Shown: positions 51,947-62,649 of the stretch, in pieces
Numbering within the stretch: the first letter of the stretch is position 1
How the letters are laid out: every line of letters starts with the position of its first letter
Assembly: GCF_042477335.2 (NCBI RefSeq)
Contig: NC_091247.1
Location: 12,997,001 to 13,061,000, forward strand
Direction: 5' to 3'
From: Ovis canadensis
Taxonomy: Eukaryota > Chordata > Mammalia > Artiodactyla > Bovidae
DNA: 64,000 nucleotides
Program-made: the position numbers and the translations under genes
The notes under the pieces: model-generated
What the model was told of the DNA's origin: nothing
The model's database searches: none
What the model saw: the letters and a program-made list of their open reading frames with translations, nothing else

Positions 51947-52904
51947 AGAGAGGGAAAAAAGAGAAGAGGCAGTGTTTACTGGCTTTTGAGATGGAGAGAA
52001 GAAGGGATTAGGAAAATGTCACATGAAGATGTTAACCCCTCGTCTCTGTTCTTAAAGGTCCATCATGCTGCCTACCTGTGGACCTGACAGAGGAGACTCA
52101 GGGTCCTGGTCAGGCCTGGGATCCTGCCAGCAGGTTATGCTCAGGCTCTGAACCTCTGAGGAAGGAGGCAGGTGAGATCTACATCCAGAACTGCACTGGT
52201 TCTTCTCTCTGCCTACAGTGGGAACTGTTGATAGAAGGCAGACCCAAAGGTGTGTCCCCCCCCCCCCACAACCCCCACAAGCCAGAGCCCTCGGGGGATC
52301 ATCCCTGCAGCTTTCCTAGGAGAGGAGAACAGTCCTGATGCCCTCACTGAGCTCTGTGCCCAAGAGACTGGGGAATCTGGGCTCTGGAGGTGTAGTCTCT
52401 ACACCTGGGAAGGGAAGTAGGACCGTGGTGCTGGAGGGGTGGAAGTGTTTCTGTGCGTGTGTATGTGTGCTAGGTACATGTGTGTGCTGATACCCTCTAT
52501 GTGCTCTCTGTTCATACCTGTTCTCCTGGGCATGTCAGCATTTTGGCTGGAAGGAAAGGGGATGGCCTCTGACGTCTCTGAGGTTCTGTGTCTGCATGGA
52601 TGATTGTATCTAGGTGCAGGTTAGTGTTACAGGGAAGGGAATAAGGTACAAGATCTGGAGTTAGACTGAATGGATTTCAGTACTGGCTCTGCCTCTTAAA
52701 AGCTGTATGAGGTTTTGCAAGAGTTAACCATTTCGAGCCTCAATTTCAATTGCTTTTTGTTTGCCTTCCTTAAACATTTTGTTGCTTCAGCTTCTTGATC
52801 CAGATTACTTGTTTTTAAGTTCCAGTTCCATCAATTATTATATGGGTGAATTGGTGCAGCTTATTTAGCTTCTCTAATCCACACTATTCTCAAGTATATT
52901 TGGC
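51947..52904. other. Duplicated intergenic DNA with C12 run and TG-rich patch
   Basis: Paralog of 4440-5600 and 36580-37660. Twelve consecutive C at 52256-52267. No conserved ORF. Confidence 0.6.
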
Positions 52905-53225
52905 ATAACAATCAGGACTGGTTAATTGAAGAAAACCAGACATCTTTAATGAATGAATTTAGTACTTTTCCATATATGAAAGTGAAGTCACTCCATCGTG
53001 TCCGACTCTTTGTGACCCCATGGAGTGTAGCCTACCAGGCTCCTCAGTCTGTGAAATTTTCCAGGCAAGAATACAGGAGTGCATTGCCATTTCCTTCTCC
53101 AGAGAATCTTCCCAACCCAGGGATTGAACCCAGGTCTCCCACATTGCAGGCAGACGCTTTACCATCTGAGCCACCAGGGAAGCCCTTTCCATATATAGGA
53201 AGATACAAAAGTCAGGGCTCATTGA
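52905..53225. repeat. Unclassified interspersed repeat (unit C copy), split by a SINE
   Basis: Only the right part of the element seen at 6610-7220 is present (gttaattgaagaaaaccaga, then gaagatacaaaagtcagggc). The left part is missing through a unit C deletion. Confidence 0.5.
52978..53185 (-). mobile_element. Bov-tA SINE
   Basis: Reverse Bov-tA with a perfect 11-bp TSD, tttccatatat, at 52967-52977 and 53186-53196. Confidence 0.92.
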
Positions 53226-53635
53226 AATTTATAGGGACAAAGTAGGTGATTAAATAATTAATCCCACTAAGGGATCATGAGTAAAGAGAAAAGTATTGGG
53301 AGACCCCTATAAGTTAATGATTACTCAAGAAAGCAGGTTTGCTTAACTACAAAACCAAGCGGGCTCTCTTAGCAACAAAACCAGGTCACAGAAGCATGAG
53401 ACATGCCCCCAAATGGTGGAATAAGGCTCAGGCCCAATGACTCAGTAAGTTAAAGATTCCTAGGACATGCTTCTCTGTGCACACTGAAAGCAAAAATATA
53501 AGGAAAGGGTGAAATTATACTGAAAGCTGAGATGATTTACCATGTTAGTATATGATACCTCCTTTTTGCTCATTTCCATTGTGTCTCAAATGTCCTGGCT
53601 TCATCATGTAAGGACAAGAAAACTCCTCTACCCAC
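53226..53635. other. Non-duplicated intergenic DNA
   Basis: First sequence beyond the duplication. Nothing recognisable. Confidence 0.5.
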
Positions 53636-54835
53636 TATGCCGGAGGAGCTAATGATGGAAGCTTGACATTTCTCTCCTTCAAGATTTGCTGGCATATTGA
53701 GTGCAGCGCTTTCACAGCATTATCTTTCAGGATTTGAAATAGCTTAAGTTGGATTCCATCACCTCCACTAGCTTTGTTCATAGTGATGCTTTCTAAGGCC
53801 CACTTGACATCACATTCCAGGATGTCTGGCTCTAGGTGAGTGATCACACCATTATGTAAATCTTGGTCATGAAGATCTTTTTTGTGCAGTTCTTCCGTGT
53901 ATTCTTGCCACCTCTTCTTAGTATCTTCTGCTTCTGTTAGGTCCAGACATTTCTGACTTTTATCGAGCCCATCTTTGCATGAAATGTTCCCTTGGCATCT
54001 CTAATTTTCTTGAAGAGATCTCTAGTCTTTCCCATTCTGTTCTTTTCCTCTATTTCTTTGCATTGATCACTGAGGAAGGCTTTTGTATCTCTTCTTGCTA
54101 TTCGTTGGAACTCTGCATTCAGATGCTTATATCTTTCCTTTTCTCCTTTGCTTTTCACTTATCTTCTTTTCACAGTTCTTTGTAAGGCCTCCTCAGATAG
54201 CCATTTTGCTTTTTTGCATTTCTTTTCCATGGGGATGGTCTTGATCCCTGTCTCCTGTACAACGTCACGAACCTCCGTCCATAGTTCATCAGGCACTCTA
54301 TCAGATCTAGTCCCTTAAATCTATTTCTCACTTCCACTGTATAGTCATAAGGGATTTGATTGAGGTCATACCTGAATGGTCTCGTGGTTTTCCCTACTTT
54401 CTTCAATTTAAGTCTGAATTTGTTAATAAGAAGCTCATGATCTGAGCCACAGTCAGCTCCTGGTCTTGTTTTTGTTGACTGTATAGAGCTTCTCCATCTT
54501 TGGCTGCAAAGAATATAATCAATCTGATTTCGGTGTTGACCATCTGGTGATGTCCATGTGTAGAGTCTCCTCTTGTGTTGTTGGAAGAGGGTGTTTGCTT
54601 TGACCAGTGCATTTTCTTGGCAAAACTCTATTAGTCTTTGCCCTGCTTCATTCCGCATTCCAAGGCCAAATTTGCCTGTTATTCCATGTGTTTCTTGATT
54701 TCCTGCTTTTGCATTCCAGTCCCCTATAATGAAAAGGACATCTTTTTTGGGTGTTAGTTCTAAAAGGTCTTGTAGGTCTTCATAGAACTGTTCAATTTCA
54801 ACTTCTTCAGCAGAAGTTGAAGAAGTTGACCTCAT
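53635..54835 (-). pseudogene. BovB endonuclease-to-linker protein remnant
   Basis: The 221-codon piece 54835-54170 is an APE-type endonuclease C-terminal half: FIIGDWNAKAGNQETHG, then QIDYILCSQRW and the catalytic-type SDH (GSDHELLINKFRLKLKK). Two further pieces (54158-53937 and 53847-53635) cover the linker before RT, including NKASGGDGIQLKLFQIL. Frame breaks separate them. The first part of the endonuclease and the whole RT are absent, so it is not functional. Confidence 0.85.
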
Positions 54836-54837
54836 TT
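53636..54837 (-). mobile_element. Internal BovB fragment lacking both ends
   Basis: Reverse BovB covering the endonuclease C-terminal half and the linker to the RT. It stops at 53636, well before the RT and the 3' tail that BovB insertions normally keep. No tail, A-run or TSD is evident. Confidence 0.85.
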
Positions 54838-55436
54838 TTTTCTTATTAAAGATATTGGGAAATTATTTCATGCTTACATTGGGACAAGCCATTTTAATGG
54901 TATGTAGAATTACTTCACAACATCAAAATTGGGTGACCTCATTTTTATCTTATTTTGTTGTAATTGCCATTGGAAATAAATATATGAATACAAGCTCTGG
55001 AATTTCATTAGTTAGGCTTCCAAAAAGAGGCCTCCAGAGTCCAATACATTGCTTGCTGCCAGAGATCAAAGCCCGGTCCTGAGTCCCTGATTCTAATGAT
55101 TTAATCAAGTGAGCATTGTGTCTGTTCTGTCTCACTTGAAAAGGATTAAAGCACCACGAAAGTGTGTAACTATGTATTTTATTATTATAAAAGCTTCAAT
55201 AACACATGGATCCCTCTTTCTTATGGATTATGGATGTTTAAGTAACTTAGTAATACGATTGGAGAATGAGTTAACTAATTCTTTGTGAAGGCAGAGGAAG
55301 TAATGAGAAAAAAAATTCCTTAATCCCATCAATATTTACTCTTGGTAAATACTCTGTTGGAGAATGACAGGCAAGATAGGGCATTTTTTTTGCTGGAGAG
55401 GGGGAGGCTGTAGGGAACCAGGGTGAATGAGAGAAG
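54838..55436. other. Intergenic DNA, no gene seen
   Basis: AT-rich and non-duplicated; short frames only. Confidence 0.5.
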
Positions 55437-55570
55437 GATTGTCACTGGCTGGTCACTTATCCAGCCACTCTTTCTTGAGTGCTTGTTTTGTGCCAGATAC
55501 CATGCTAGACACTGGATACAGAGGTGAATTAACCACAATCCTGTCCTTCCAGGAGCATAAAGTCAAATAG
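55437..55570 (+). repeat. Possible L2/MIR-age repeat fragment
   Basis: 'tgtgccagataccatgctag', acactggatacagaggtgaa, then 'cctgtccttccaggagcata', the order typical of ancient mammalian L2-like 3' ends. Confidence 0.4.
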
Positions 55571-55816
55571 AGGGACTGAGGTTTTCAAAGTGCACCCTAC
55601 CAGCCTGGAAAACCTGAATTCACTTTGGTTGTGTAACACCCACAGTGACTGTAGCAGTAGTGGTGGTGGCAGCAACAAGAACAATTATTATCTGAGCCTT
55701 TCACTACATGACAGTCTCTATAACCAGAACTTTATATATAATATTCTAATCTTTAAAGAAATCACTTACTTAAAAATTAGGTGTTATTAGCACTTTCTAC
55801 ATAAATAGACTAGATT
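55571..55816. other. Intergenic DNA, no gene seen
   Basis: Nothing recognisable; a MIR-like gcctttcactacatgacag stretch is too weak to call. Confidence 0.4.
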
Positions 55817-56262
55817 TAGTGAAGTGAAGTGAAAGTCGCTCAGTTGTGTCTGACTGTTTGTGACCCCATAGGCTGTAGTCCATGGAATTCTCCAGGCCAG
55901 AATACTGGAGTGGGTAGCCTTTCCCTTCTCCAGGGGATCTTTCCAACCCAGGGATCAAACCCAGGTTTCCTGCATTGCAGGCAGATTCTTTACCAGCTGA
56001 GCTATCAGGGAAACCCATTCTTTGAAGAAATGCCTATTCAAATTTCTTGCCAATTTAAAAATTCGGTTATTTGGGGTTTTTGCTACTAGGTTTTGTGAAT
56101 TTCCTGTATTTTCTGGATTCTTTACTAGCTGAACCACAAGGGAAACCCAAGAATACTGGAGTGGGTAGCCTACCCCTTCTCCAGTGGATCTTCCTAACTC
56201 AGGAATCGAACCCAGGTTTCCCGCATTGCAGGCAGATTCTTTACCAACTGAGCTATCTAGAC
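55817..56262 (-). mobile_element. Compound Bov-tA SINE split by ~100 bp of unrelated sequence
   Basis: Reverse Bov-tA at 55817-56018 and a second partial head-bearing copy at 56118-56262, as in the compound elements at 13862 and 26700. Here 56019-56117 (caaatttcttgccaatttaa) separates them and resembles ancient L1 in reverse. Confidence 0.78.
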
Positions 56263-56820
56263 TAGACTAGAGTTAAGAAGTGTGAAATAATTGCAAATGA
56301 ACAAAATTTGTAAGTGGTATATCTCAGAAATATAGTTACTTCTATTTGTCTCCAGAACTATAATTTAGGCCCTTACATCATGCTTATTATATCACAGGAA
56401 GAAAATACAGTGATGACTGAGTGAGTGATCTGGGTGATGAGACACAAGAGTGCCATTTGTGTTGCCTGAACATTGATCAAGTTGTCTCTATCCCATCAGG
56501 ATCAGTGGCATGAAGTTGTTGCCAGGGACTTGAAGTGCATTTAGCCTTCCCTTGAGAGTATGTCCATACTTTCTTGCTCTCTGCAATGGCAGGGAATATA
56601 CCTGACTTCCCCCAGGTGGCTCTAGAGGAGAGGTCTCTAGGGCCCCACAATCTCTAAATCCCACCTCACCTCCCTAGTCCTGACTTCCAGCCCCATGCAC
56701 GGATCTGTTATTCAGCACCATGGCCAGATCCCTGATCTCTGCCAGAAGGCTGAAGCCACAAAGTCCAGGGTCAAAGTGCTTTATGCCAGGTGACTGTGTG
56801 AGTGGGAAAACTAGCCCCTG
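56263..56820. other. Intergenic DNA, no gene seen
   Basis: Non-duplicated, more GC-balanced DNA. I checked it for OR motifs in both directions by eye and found none. Confidence 0.45.
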
Positions 56821-57410
56821 TTTTCTCCTGATCAGTTCTTATCTTTCTATATCAATAACCCCTCTCTCACTCTGGACACAACCTGTTTAACATCATCCTT
56901 TTTCCTTTATGTTCTCACACCCATTCCCTTCTCTCCTCCCCATGACAATCTCTCTCACTAGCCCTCCTTTCTGTTCATTCCCACTTGATGTTCTATTTCT
57001 CACACCTGCCTACTCTTCTCTTTCATTTGCACCATTTCTTGACCCCCTCCATTCTGCTCTCCTATTCTTTTCACATTCCCACCCTTCTCCTAGTGGTCAT
57101 CCACATGCCTTCCTCCTTTCTCCCCCAAATCTTTATTTCTGCTCCTTGTCTCTGTCCCAATCACTAAAAAGTTTCCCCTCCTTAATTGTGTTTCTCTCTC
57201 TTTTCATTTCAAAAGTTCCTTCTCTTATTTCCTTATTTTCTTTCCATTCACCCATTCACTCTGTAACTCTTTCATCTTATGTTTTCATCCTCCCTTTCCC
57301 ACTACTTTGCATTCTTACTTTGTTTCCCATTCCCATTAATTCTTTTCTCTATTGCGTCTTCATTTCTATGTCTCTGACACTCGGCATTCCCTTCAATCAT
57401 CTCTTCATGG
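56821..57410. repeat. Pyrimidine-rich (C/T) low-complexity tract
   Basis: Almost 600 bp rich in C and T on the plus strand (tctctcctccccatgacaat and similar). It creates the 187-codon frame 56909-57472, whose product is nearly all Ser, Phe, Leu, Pro and Ile. I regard that frame as a composition artefact. Confidence 0.7.
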
Positions 57411-57660
57411 AAACCATACAATTATTTTTAGAACTATGGAATGTCAAGGAACAAAAGTTTAGAAGAAACTAATTTGAGAGTAAATTCTGCTTTTCAATAA
57501 TTATTTTCTGACTTTTTGTCATATACATGAAGCTTATATACAACATGCATGTATGTACCCACACATGCACACACGTAGTTATATCACATTCACTTTATTC
57601 ATAACAGAATGCCAGCTGTTCACTGAGTAAAATGGAGGACAGTTTTGGTATCAACTAGAA
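57411..57660. other. Intergenic DNA, no gene seen
   Basis: Nothing recognisable apart from a short CA/TG-rich patch at ~57538-57575. Confidence 0.4.
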
Positions 57661-57876
57661 GAGGCTTCCCAGGTGGTGCTAGTGGTAAAGAACCATTTGC
57701 CAGTGCAGGAGACATAAGAGACACAGGTTCTATCCCTGGGTCGGGAAGATCCTCCAGAGGAGGGCATGGCAACCCACTCCAGTATTCTTGCCTGGAGAAT
57801 CCCATGGACAGGGGAGCCTGGCAGGGTACAGTCCCTAGGGTTGCACAGAGTCAGCCATGACTGAAGTGACATGGCA
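57661..57876 (+). mobile_element. Bov-tA SINE
   Basis: Plus Bov-tA: gaggcttcccaggtggtgct to gccatgactgaagtgacatg. Confidence 0.9.
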
Positions 57877-58435
57877 TGCAGAGAGTTTTTATGTTACATC
57901 CTGCTATGATTTTGCTCACTCCTAGGAATCTCTTCTTCACCTCATCCCATCCCTGACCTCACCTAAGGCTGAGGCCGGACCTGCTCCAAGTAAGTACCAC
58001 AAGCCCCTTTGCTTATGTTAGTCACTTATCACATTGCTTTTCATCCAATATCGGTCTTACTTTCTTTTGATACTGTGGTTTCTTCATGACAGAGTTTGTG
58101 TAGCTTGTCTTACAGAAAAGAAATATTTGTATAATAGACAAATATAATTAATCAATAAGTGGATGATAAGTAAATGATCTTCTGGATCATGTGATTATGT
58201 TCTCCCTTTGATCTAGCCAAAATTATTTCCTGGGAATATAGGAAAATTCAGGTATCAGATGAATCTTTTAAAACCCAATGCTTCTGTTCTCTCTCTTCTC
58301 AGACATTTCCAAAGACACAGATTACAGTTGCCCATCATTATATAAAGTAACAACTGTGCTTTGTGAGAAAAGTAGTCTTGGCAATTGCTCTTATAAATTA
58401 TCAAAAGTCTCCAATGTGGATGATTTGTAGCAGTT
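57877..58435. other. Intergenic DNA, no gene seen
   Basis: Includes tccaagtaagtaccac at ~57987, which looks like a splice donor. With no matching exon or acceptor it cannot be called. Confidence 0.4.
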
Positions 58436-58448
58436 AGACCTGTATTTT

Positions 58449-58654
58449 GGGGCTTCTCCTGTGGCTTAGAGGTTAAGGCGTCTGCCTGGAATGCGGGAGA
58501 CCTGGGTTTGATCCCTGGGTCGGGAAGATCCCCTGGAGAAGGAAATGGCAACCCACTCCAATACTCTTTCCTGGAGAATCCCATGGAGGGAGGAGCTTGG
58601 TAGGCTCTATGAGGTCGCAAAGAGTCGGATATGACTGAGCGACTTCACTTCTTC
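58449..58654 (+). mobile_element. Bov-tA SINE
   Basis: Plus Bov-tA with a perfect 13-bp TSD, agacctgtatttt, at 58436-58448 and 58655-58667. Confidence 0.93.
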
Positions 58655-58667
58655 AGACCTGTATTTT

Positions 58668-59655
58668 ATTCCCTGTTCCATATACCACCTCCTTTTGTGC
58701 TTTTTTGGGTGGTTCTTGCCTCTCATATTCTCTTCCAATCCTCACTGTTCTCTCTAGTTCCTTCATCTGTATTCTTAGCCCTCCCTATATACTCTGCTTC
58801 CTTATGAACTTTATTTTTATCAGAACTATAGCATGGCTCCTCTAGCTCTTTATAGTAGCAGTGAGGTCAGCTAGGTTTGGAGATATGGATTTATGAATAG
58901 TCAGTATTAAGTTGATCAATAAGGCTCTAGGAATAGACATGTTTTTTTCAGGTTTGCTCTTGGGGACCCTTTGTGGTGAAGGGAATGGGAAAAGAGAAAA
59001 CAAGTAGAAAAGAACCAACCATGGAGAGAAGTGAGATGAAATTCACAGTTCACTGTTCACTGATAACCTTGCAGCAAACCTTTGAATGAATTGTTTTGTA
59101 AGTAGACTATAATCATACTAAATGTATGAAATGCAGCAAATAGTTGACAGAGCATAAGATATGAATTACAATCTAAAAACACTAATTGGCATTTTATCGT
59201 ATTCTAACAACCTTGCAAACATAGTTTCTATGTCCATGTTTTGGTAAAGGAATCTGAGACTTGGACAAGACTTGGACAAGTCAAGACACTTGGTCACATA
59301 AAAGAGTTAGTAACTTGGAGCACAGATATATAAACTTATGTCAGCCTAGGCCCATACTGTATAGCAGAAACAAGTACACAACGCAAATACACATCACAGC
59401 AAATGGTTAAATACATTGTGGTGTATCCACACAAGAGGCTGTTACATAGGAATGAAAGACAAATAAACAGCTATAGCCAGTAATATCAGTGAATCTAAGT
59501 AATATAATATTGAAGCATAAAATCAGATAACCACAACTTACTTAAAGGATTTTACTCTTTTACCAATTTCAGATCATCTGAAACTTAATAATATTCTCAG
59601 AATACCTCTAGCAGATATATAACAAATATAAGCATATATTAACAAAAGAAAGAGG
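58668..59655. other. Intergenic DNA, possible ancient L1 at 59385-59480
   Basis: Only acattgtggtgtatccacac is L1-like. No gene seen. Confidence 0.4.
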
Positions 59656-59815
59656 CAAGGGGAGAAGGGAGTGACAGAGGATGAGATGGTTGGATGGCTC
59701 CCCCGACTCAATGGACATGAGTTTAAGCAAGCTCTGGGAGATGGTGAAGGGTAGGGAAGCCTGGTGTGCTGCAGTCCACAGGATCACAAAGAGTCCGACA
59801 TGACTGAGTGACTGA
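59656..59815 (+). mobile_element. BovB 3'-end fragment
   Basis: ~160 bp: gtgacagaggatgagatggt, 'agctctgggagatggtgaag', ccgacatgactgagtgactg, the BovB terminus. Confidence 0.85.
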
Positions 59816-61112
59816 CAAACAACAACAAAGAGCCATGTTGGTTAGATGAGGAAAGAAGTGGGCAGATTTGAGCAGGCTGCTTTGGAGCTGAGATTCAGGA
59901 GGTTGGTTATCTTAGGTGAAGAGTGACAAGGAGAGGTGATGGATAATGTTCATAGAAGTAGGTATGAATTATCATCAATATTCTAGTTTCTGAGTTGAAT
60001 AGTAAGTTAATGCTCATTTAATCATACTCAAAGCCAAAGGAGAAAGCAAGAACGTGATGCTCAGACCAATGAAGAGGCTATAGCATCAACCTAGTGTTAT
60101 GATTAACCTAGTCCCAAGTTCCTGATGCCAGAGGAACATAGGCAGTGATGGTTACTCTACCTGTGTTTCTTACAATTTGGTTTAAGATTTCTCCCCGTTA
60201 TTATAAGAGTCCTGCCTAAAGATTTGCTCTCAATCTAGATCTTTAGAATCAAACTCTAAGCAAAGACCCTCCATCAGAAAATCACCATAGAACTTATTCG
60301 AGTGAGAAGAGAAATGGGAATGGTAACTGGAAACATGGAACATACCTTCGATTGCAGGAAAACAAGTTAGGAACACTTTGTGGCTCGTCGGCTTACTGTA
60401 GGTCTCACAGTTTCAGTGCACATGTATTGTGACATCTTTTTTTTCATAAGGTTTTGGAAAATTATTTTGAAGCTAAACCTGAGCCTCCCAGGTCTAAGAT
60501 GAATATTACCTAATTTTGGATTCTCCGTGATATACTGGCTTAAATGTCCTGATGCTGAATGTGTGGTTTGATGATGGTGGATGTTATTTTGAGTTAGAAT
60601 GGTGTGCTTAGTCTTATGATGGAATGAATAAAGAAAATATAGGAAAATATTCTCATATCTCAGTTGCTATCCTTGCTTTTACTGTTTATATTTTTAATTG
60701 GAAAAGTTTCATTATAGAAAAATATAGTGAGACCAAGACAATGAAGTTCCTACACTTAATATCTAACTTTAACAAAGCTTAACATTCTCCCTTTTTGGTT
60801 TCAATTCTTATTTTGAAAATATAAACTGTTACAGAAACAATTAAAACCCATACTACTTGTTTATGTTATCCTCTACCTTTCTTCCTTCCCCAAAGAAGGC
60901 AGCCACTATCCTAAATAAAGTAGTCATAATATATATTATATCTGTTTTATAAAAATAACACGGTATTTTCACATGTTAAAAAATTCATATCTGCCGTACT
61001 TTTCTAACATCCTGAACTGGCAGTTTTCAGTTAATATGTGTTGAAGACTTAAGCTTATTGATGCACAGGGTTCTGGTTTCAAGTGCTGTGTAACATGAGT
61101 AGGTCACAATTA
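59816..61112. other. Intergenic DNA, no gene seen
   Basis: Non-duplicated, AT-rich. I see no long ORF, RNA gene or strong repeat match. Confidence 0.45.
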
Positions 61113-61115
61113 AAA

Positions 61116-61835
61116 TATATGTATGCAGAGTACATCAAGAGAAACCCTGGGCTGGAGGAATCACAGGCTGGAATCAAGATTGCCGGGACAAATATCAATA
61201 ACGTCAGATATGCAGATGACACCACCCTTGTGGCAGAAAGTGAAGAAGAACTAAAGAGCTTTTTTGATGAAGGTGAAAGAGGAGAGTGAAAAAGTTGGCT
61301 TAAAGCTCAACATTCAGAAAACGAAGATCATGGCATCCAGTCCCATCACTTCATGGCAAATAGATGGGGAAACAGTGGAAACAGTGGCTGACTTTATTTT
61401 TCTGGTCTCCAAAATCACTGCAGATGGTGACTGCAGCCATGAAATTAAAAGATGCCTACTACTTGGAAGGAAAGTTATGACCAACCTAGATAGCATATTG
61501 AAAAGCAGAGACATTACTTTGTCAAAAAAGGTCTGTCTAGTCAAGGCTATGATTTTTCCAGTCGTCATATATGGATTTGAGAGTTAGGCTATAAAGAAAG
61601 CTGAGTGCTGAAGAATTGATGCTTTTGAACTGTGGTGTTAGAGAAGACTCTTGAGAGTCCCTTGGACTGCAAGAAGATCCAAACAGTCCATCCTAAAGGA
61701 GATCAGTCCTGGGTGTTCATTGGAAGGACTGATGCTAAAGCTGAAACTCCATACTTTGGCCACCTGATGCAAAGGGCTGACTCATTTGAAAAGATCCTGA
61801 TGCTGGGAAAGATTGAGGGCAGGAGAAGGGGATGA
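61116..61835 (+). pseudogene. BovB reverse transcriptase C-terminal remnant
   Basis: Keeps the catalytic YADD box (VRYADDTTLVAESEEELKS), then shifts frame at ~61262-61285. The second frame (61264-61587) continues through KVGLKLNIQKTKIMA to a TAG in the ESW-equivalent region, and the third (61632-61835) covers the C-terminus. 5' truncated and frame-broken, so inactive. Confidence 0.85.
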
Positions 61836-61988
61836 CAGAGAATGAGAGGGTTGGATGGCATCACCAACTCAATGGATATGGGTTTGGGTGAACTCTGGGA
61901 GTTGGTGATGGACAGGGAGGCCTGGCATGCTGCGGTTCATGGGGTCGTAAAGAGTCAGACACGGCTGAGTGGCTGAACTGAACTGAAA
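61116..61988 (+). mobile_element. BovB LINE 3' fragment
   Basis: Starts inside RT at agagtacatcaagagaaacc and runs to the 3' terminus ctgaactgaa, followed by an A-run and a short (TA)n. Confidence 0.9.
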
Positions 61989-62264
61989 AAAAAATATATA
62001 TATATGTATAGTACAATATTTAGCTGAGTAATCCATCATTCACTGAGAATGCCTTGTCAATTCTAAAAATTATGAGCCTATTGTGGGGCCACTTTCTGCA
62101 TTCCATAGGTCCATTTAGCCACATTTTAGTTCTCAAAGTGAGTCTCAAAATGCTTCTAAGAAATAATCTAATAGAGATTTAATTATTTGGTCACAATGTT
62201 ATTATATTAAAAATCGATAATGAAAAGATAGTTTAAGGAAACAAGTTTGGAAACGAAGATACAT
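61989..62264. other. Intergenic DNA, no gene seen
   Basis: AT-rich; a (TA)n at ~61992-62004. Confidence 0.4.
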
Positions 62265-62648
62265 CTAAAAAATTTTTTTTTGAGAGTTATTATTTTATTT
62301 GGTGGGAATTTTTAGGACTTCAAGCCAGGGAGATCATTTCAAGTAACCCTCAAAGAACTTCTCCAAGGAGACAAGGGGAGGAGTCAGGTTATGTAGAACT
62401 TTTCCAACAAAGGAAAGGTAGTCTTAACATCAAAAGATTGTTTTTAGTTAGAGGAAACCAGATATCCCAGGTGAAGAGATTTAGTGCTTTTCTGTAAATG
62501 GGAAGATGCAAGAGTCTGGGCTCGCTGAAATCATTCCTTTCCTATGCATCTCAGCTATCTGGGGCCAGTTTCTCATATCTTGAGCTCCCTTGGGGCTCAC
62601 CTTCAGGAGTGGGGAGTGGCTGCAGCCTGATAGCTGCTATGGCAGGTA
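62265..62648. repeat. Unclassified interspersed repeat (fourth copy)
   Basis: Same family as 6610-7220: tgagagttattattttattt, 'gaacttctccaaggagacaa', gtgcttttctgtaaatggga, 'ctcagctatctggggccag'. It lies outside the duplication and so shows the family is dispersed. Confidence 0.5.
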
Positions 62649-62649
62649 T

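Larger units (their letters stand above)
45000..53230. repeat. Segmental duplication unit C (incomplete, no OR)
   Basis: Matches unit B from ~24330 and unit A from ~1 in order, down to the unclassified repeat at 52905-53225. After ~53230 no homology to units A or B is visible. A ~1.2 kb stretch present in unit A (about 5600-6790) is missing at ~52915. No OR sequence follows within the window. Confidence 0.7.

Noticed and set aside
56909-57472. A 187-codon open frame that could be a secreted or membrane protein
   Set aside because: It lies in a C/T-rich tract, the product is almost only Ser, Phe, Leu, Pro and Ile, and it has no domain or conserved motif. Composition alone explains the absence of stops.
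56263-57660. Possible third OR gene or OR pseudogene right of unit C
   Set aside because: No MAYDRYVAIC-, KAFSTC- or PMLNPFIY-like coding sequence was found by eye in either direction.
57985-58000. Splice-donor-like ccaagtaagtacc as evidence of a host exon
   Set aside because: One donor-like string without an acceptor, ORF or homology is expected by chance in this much DNA.
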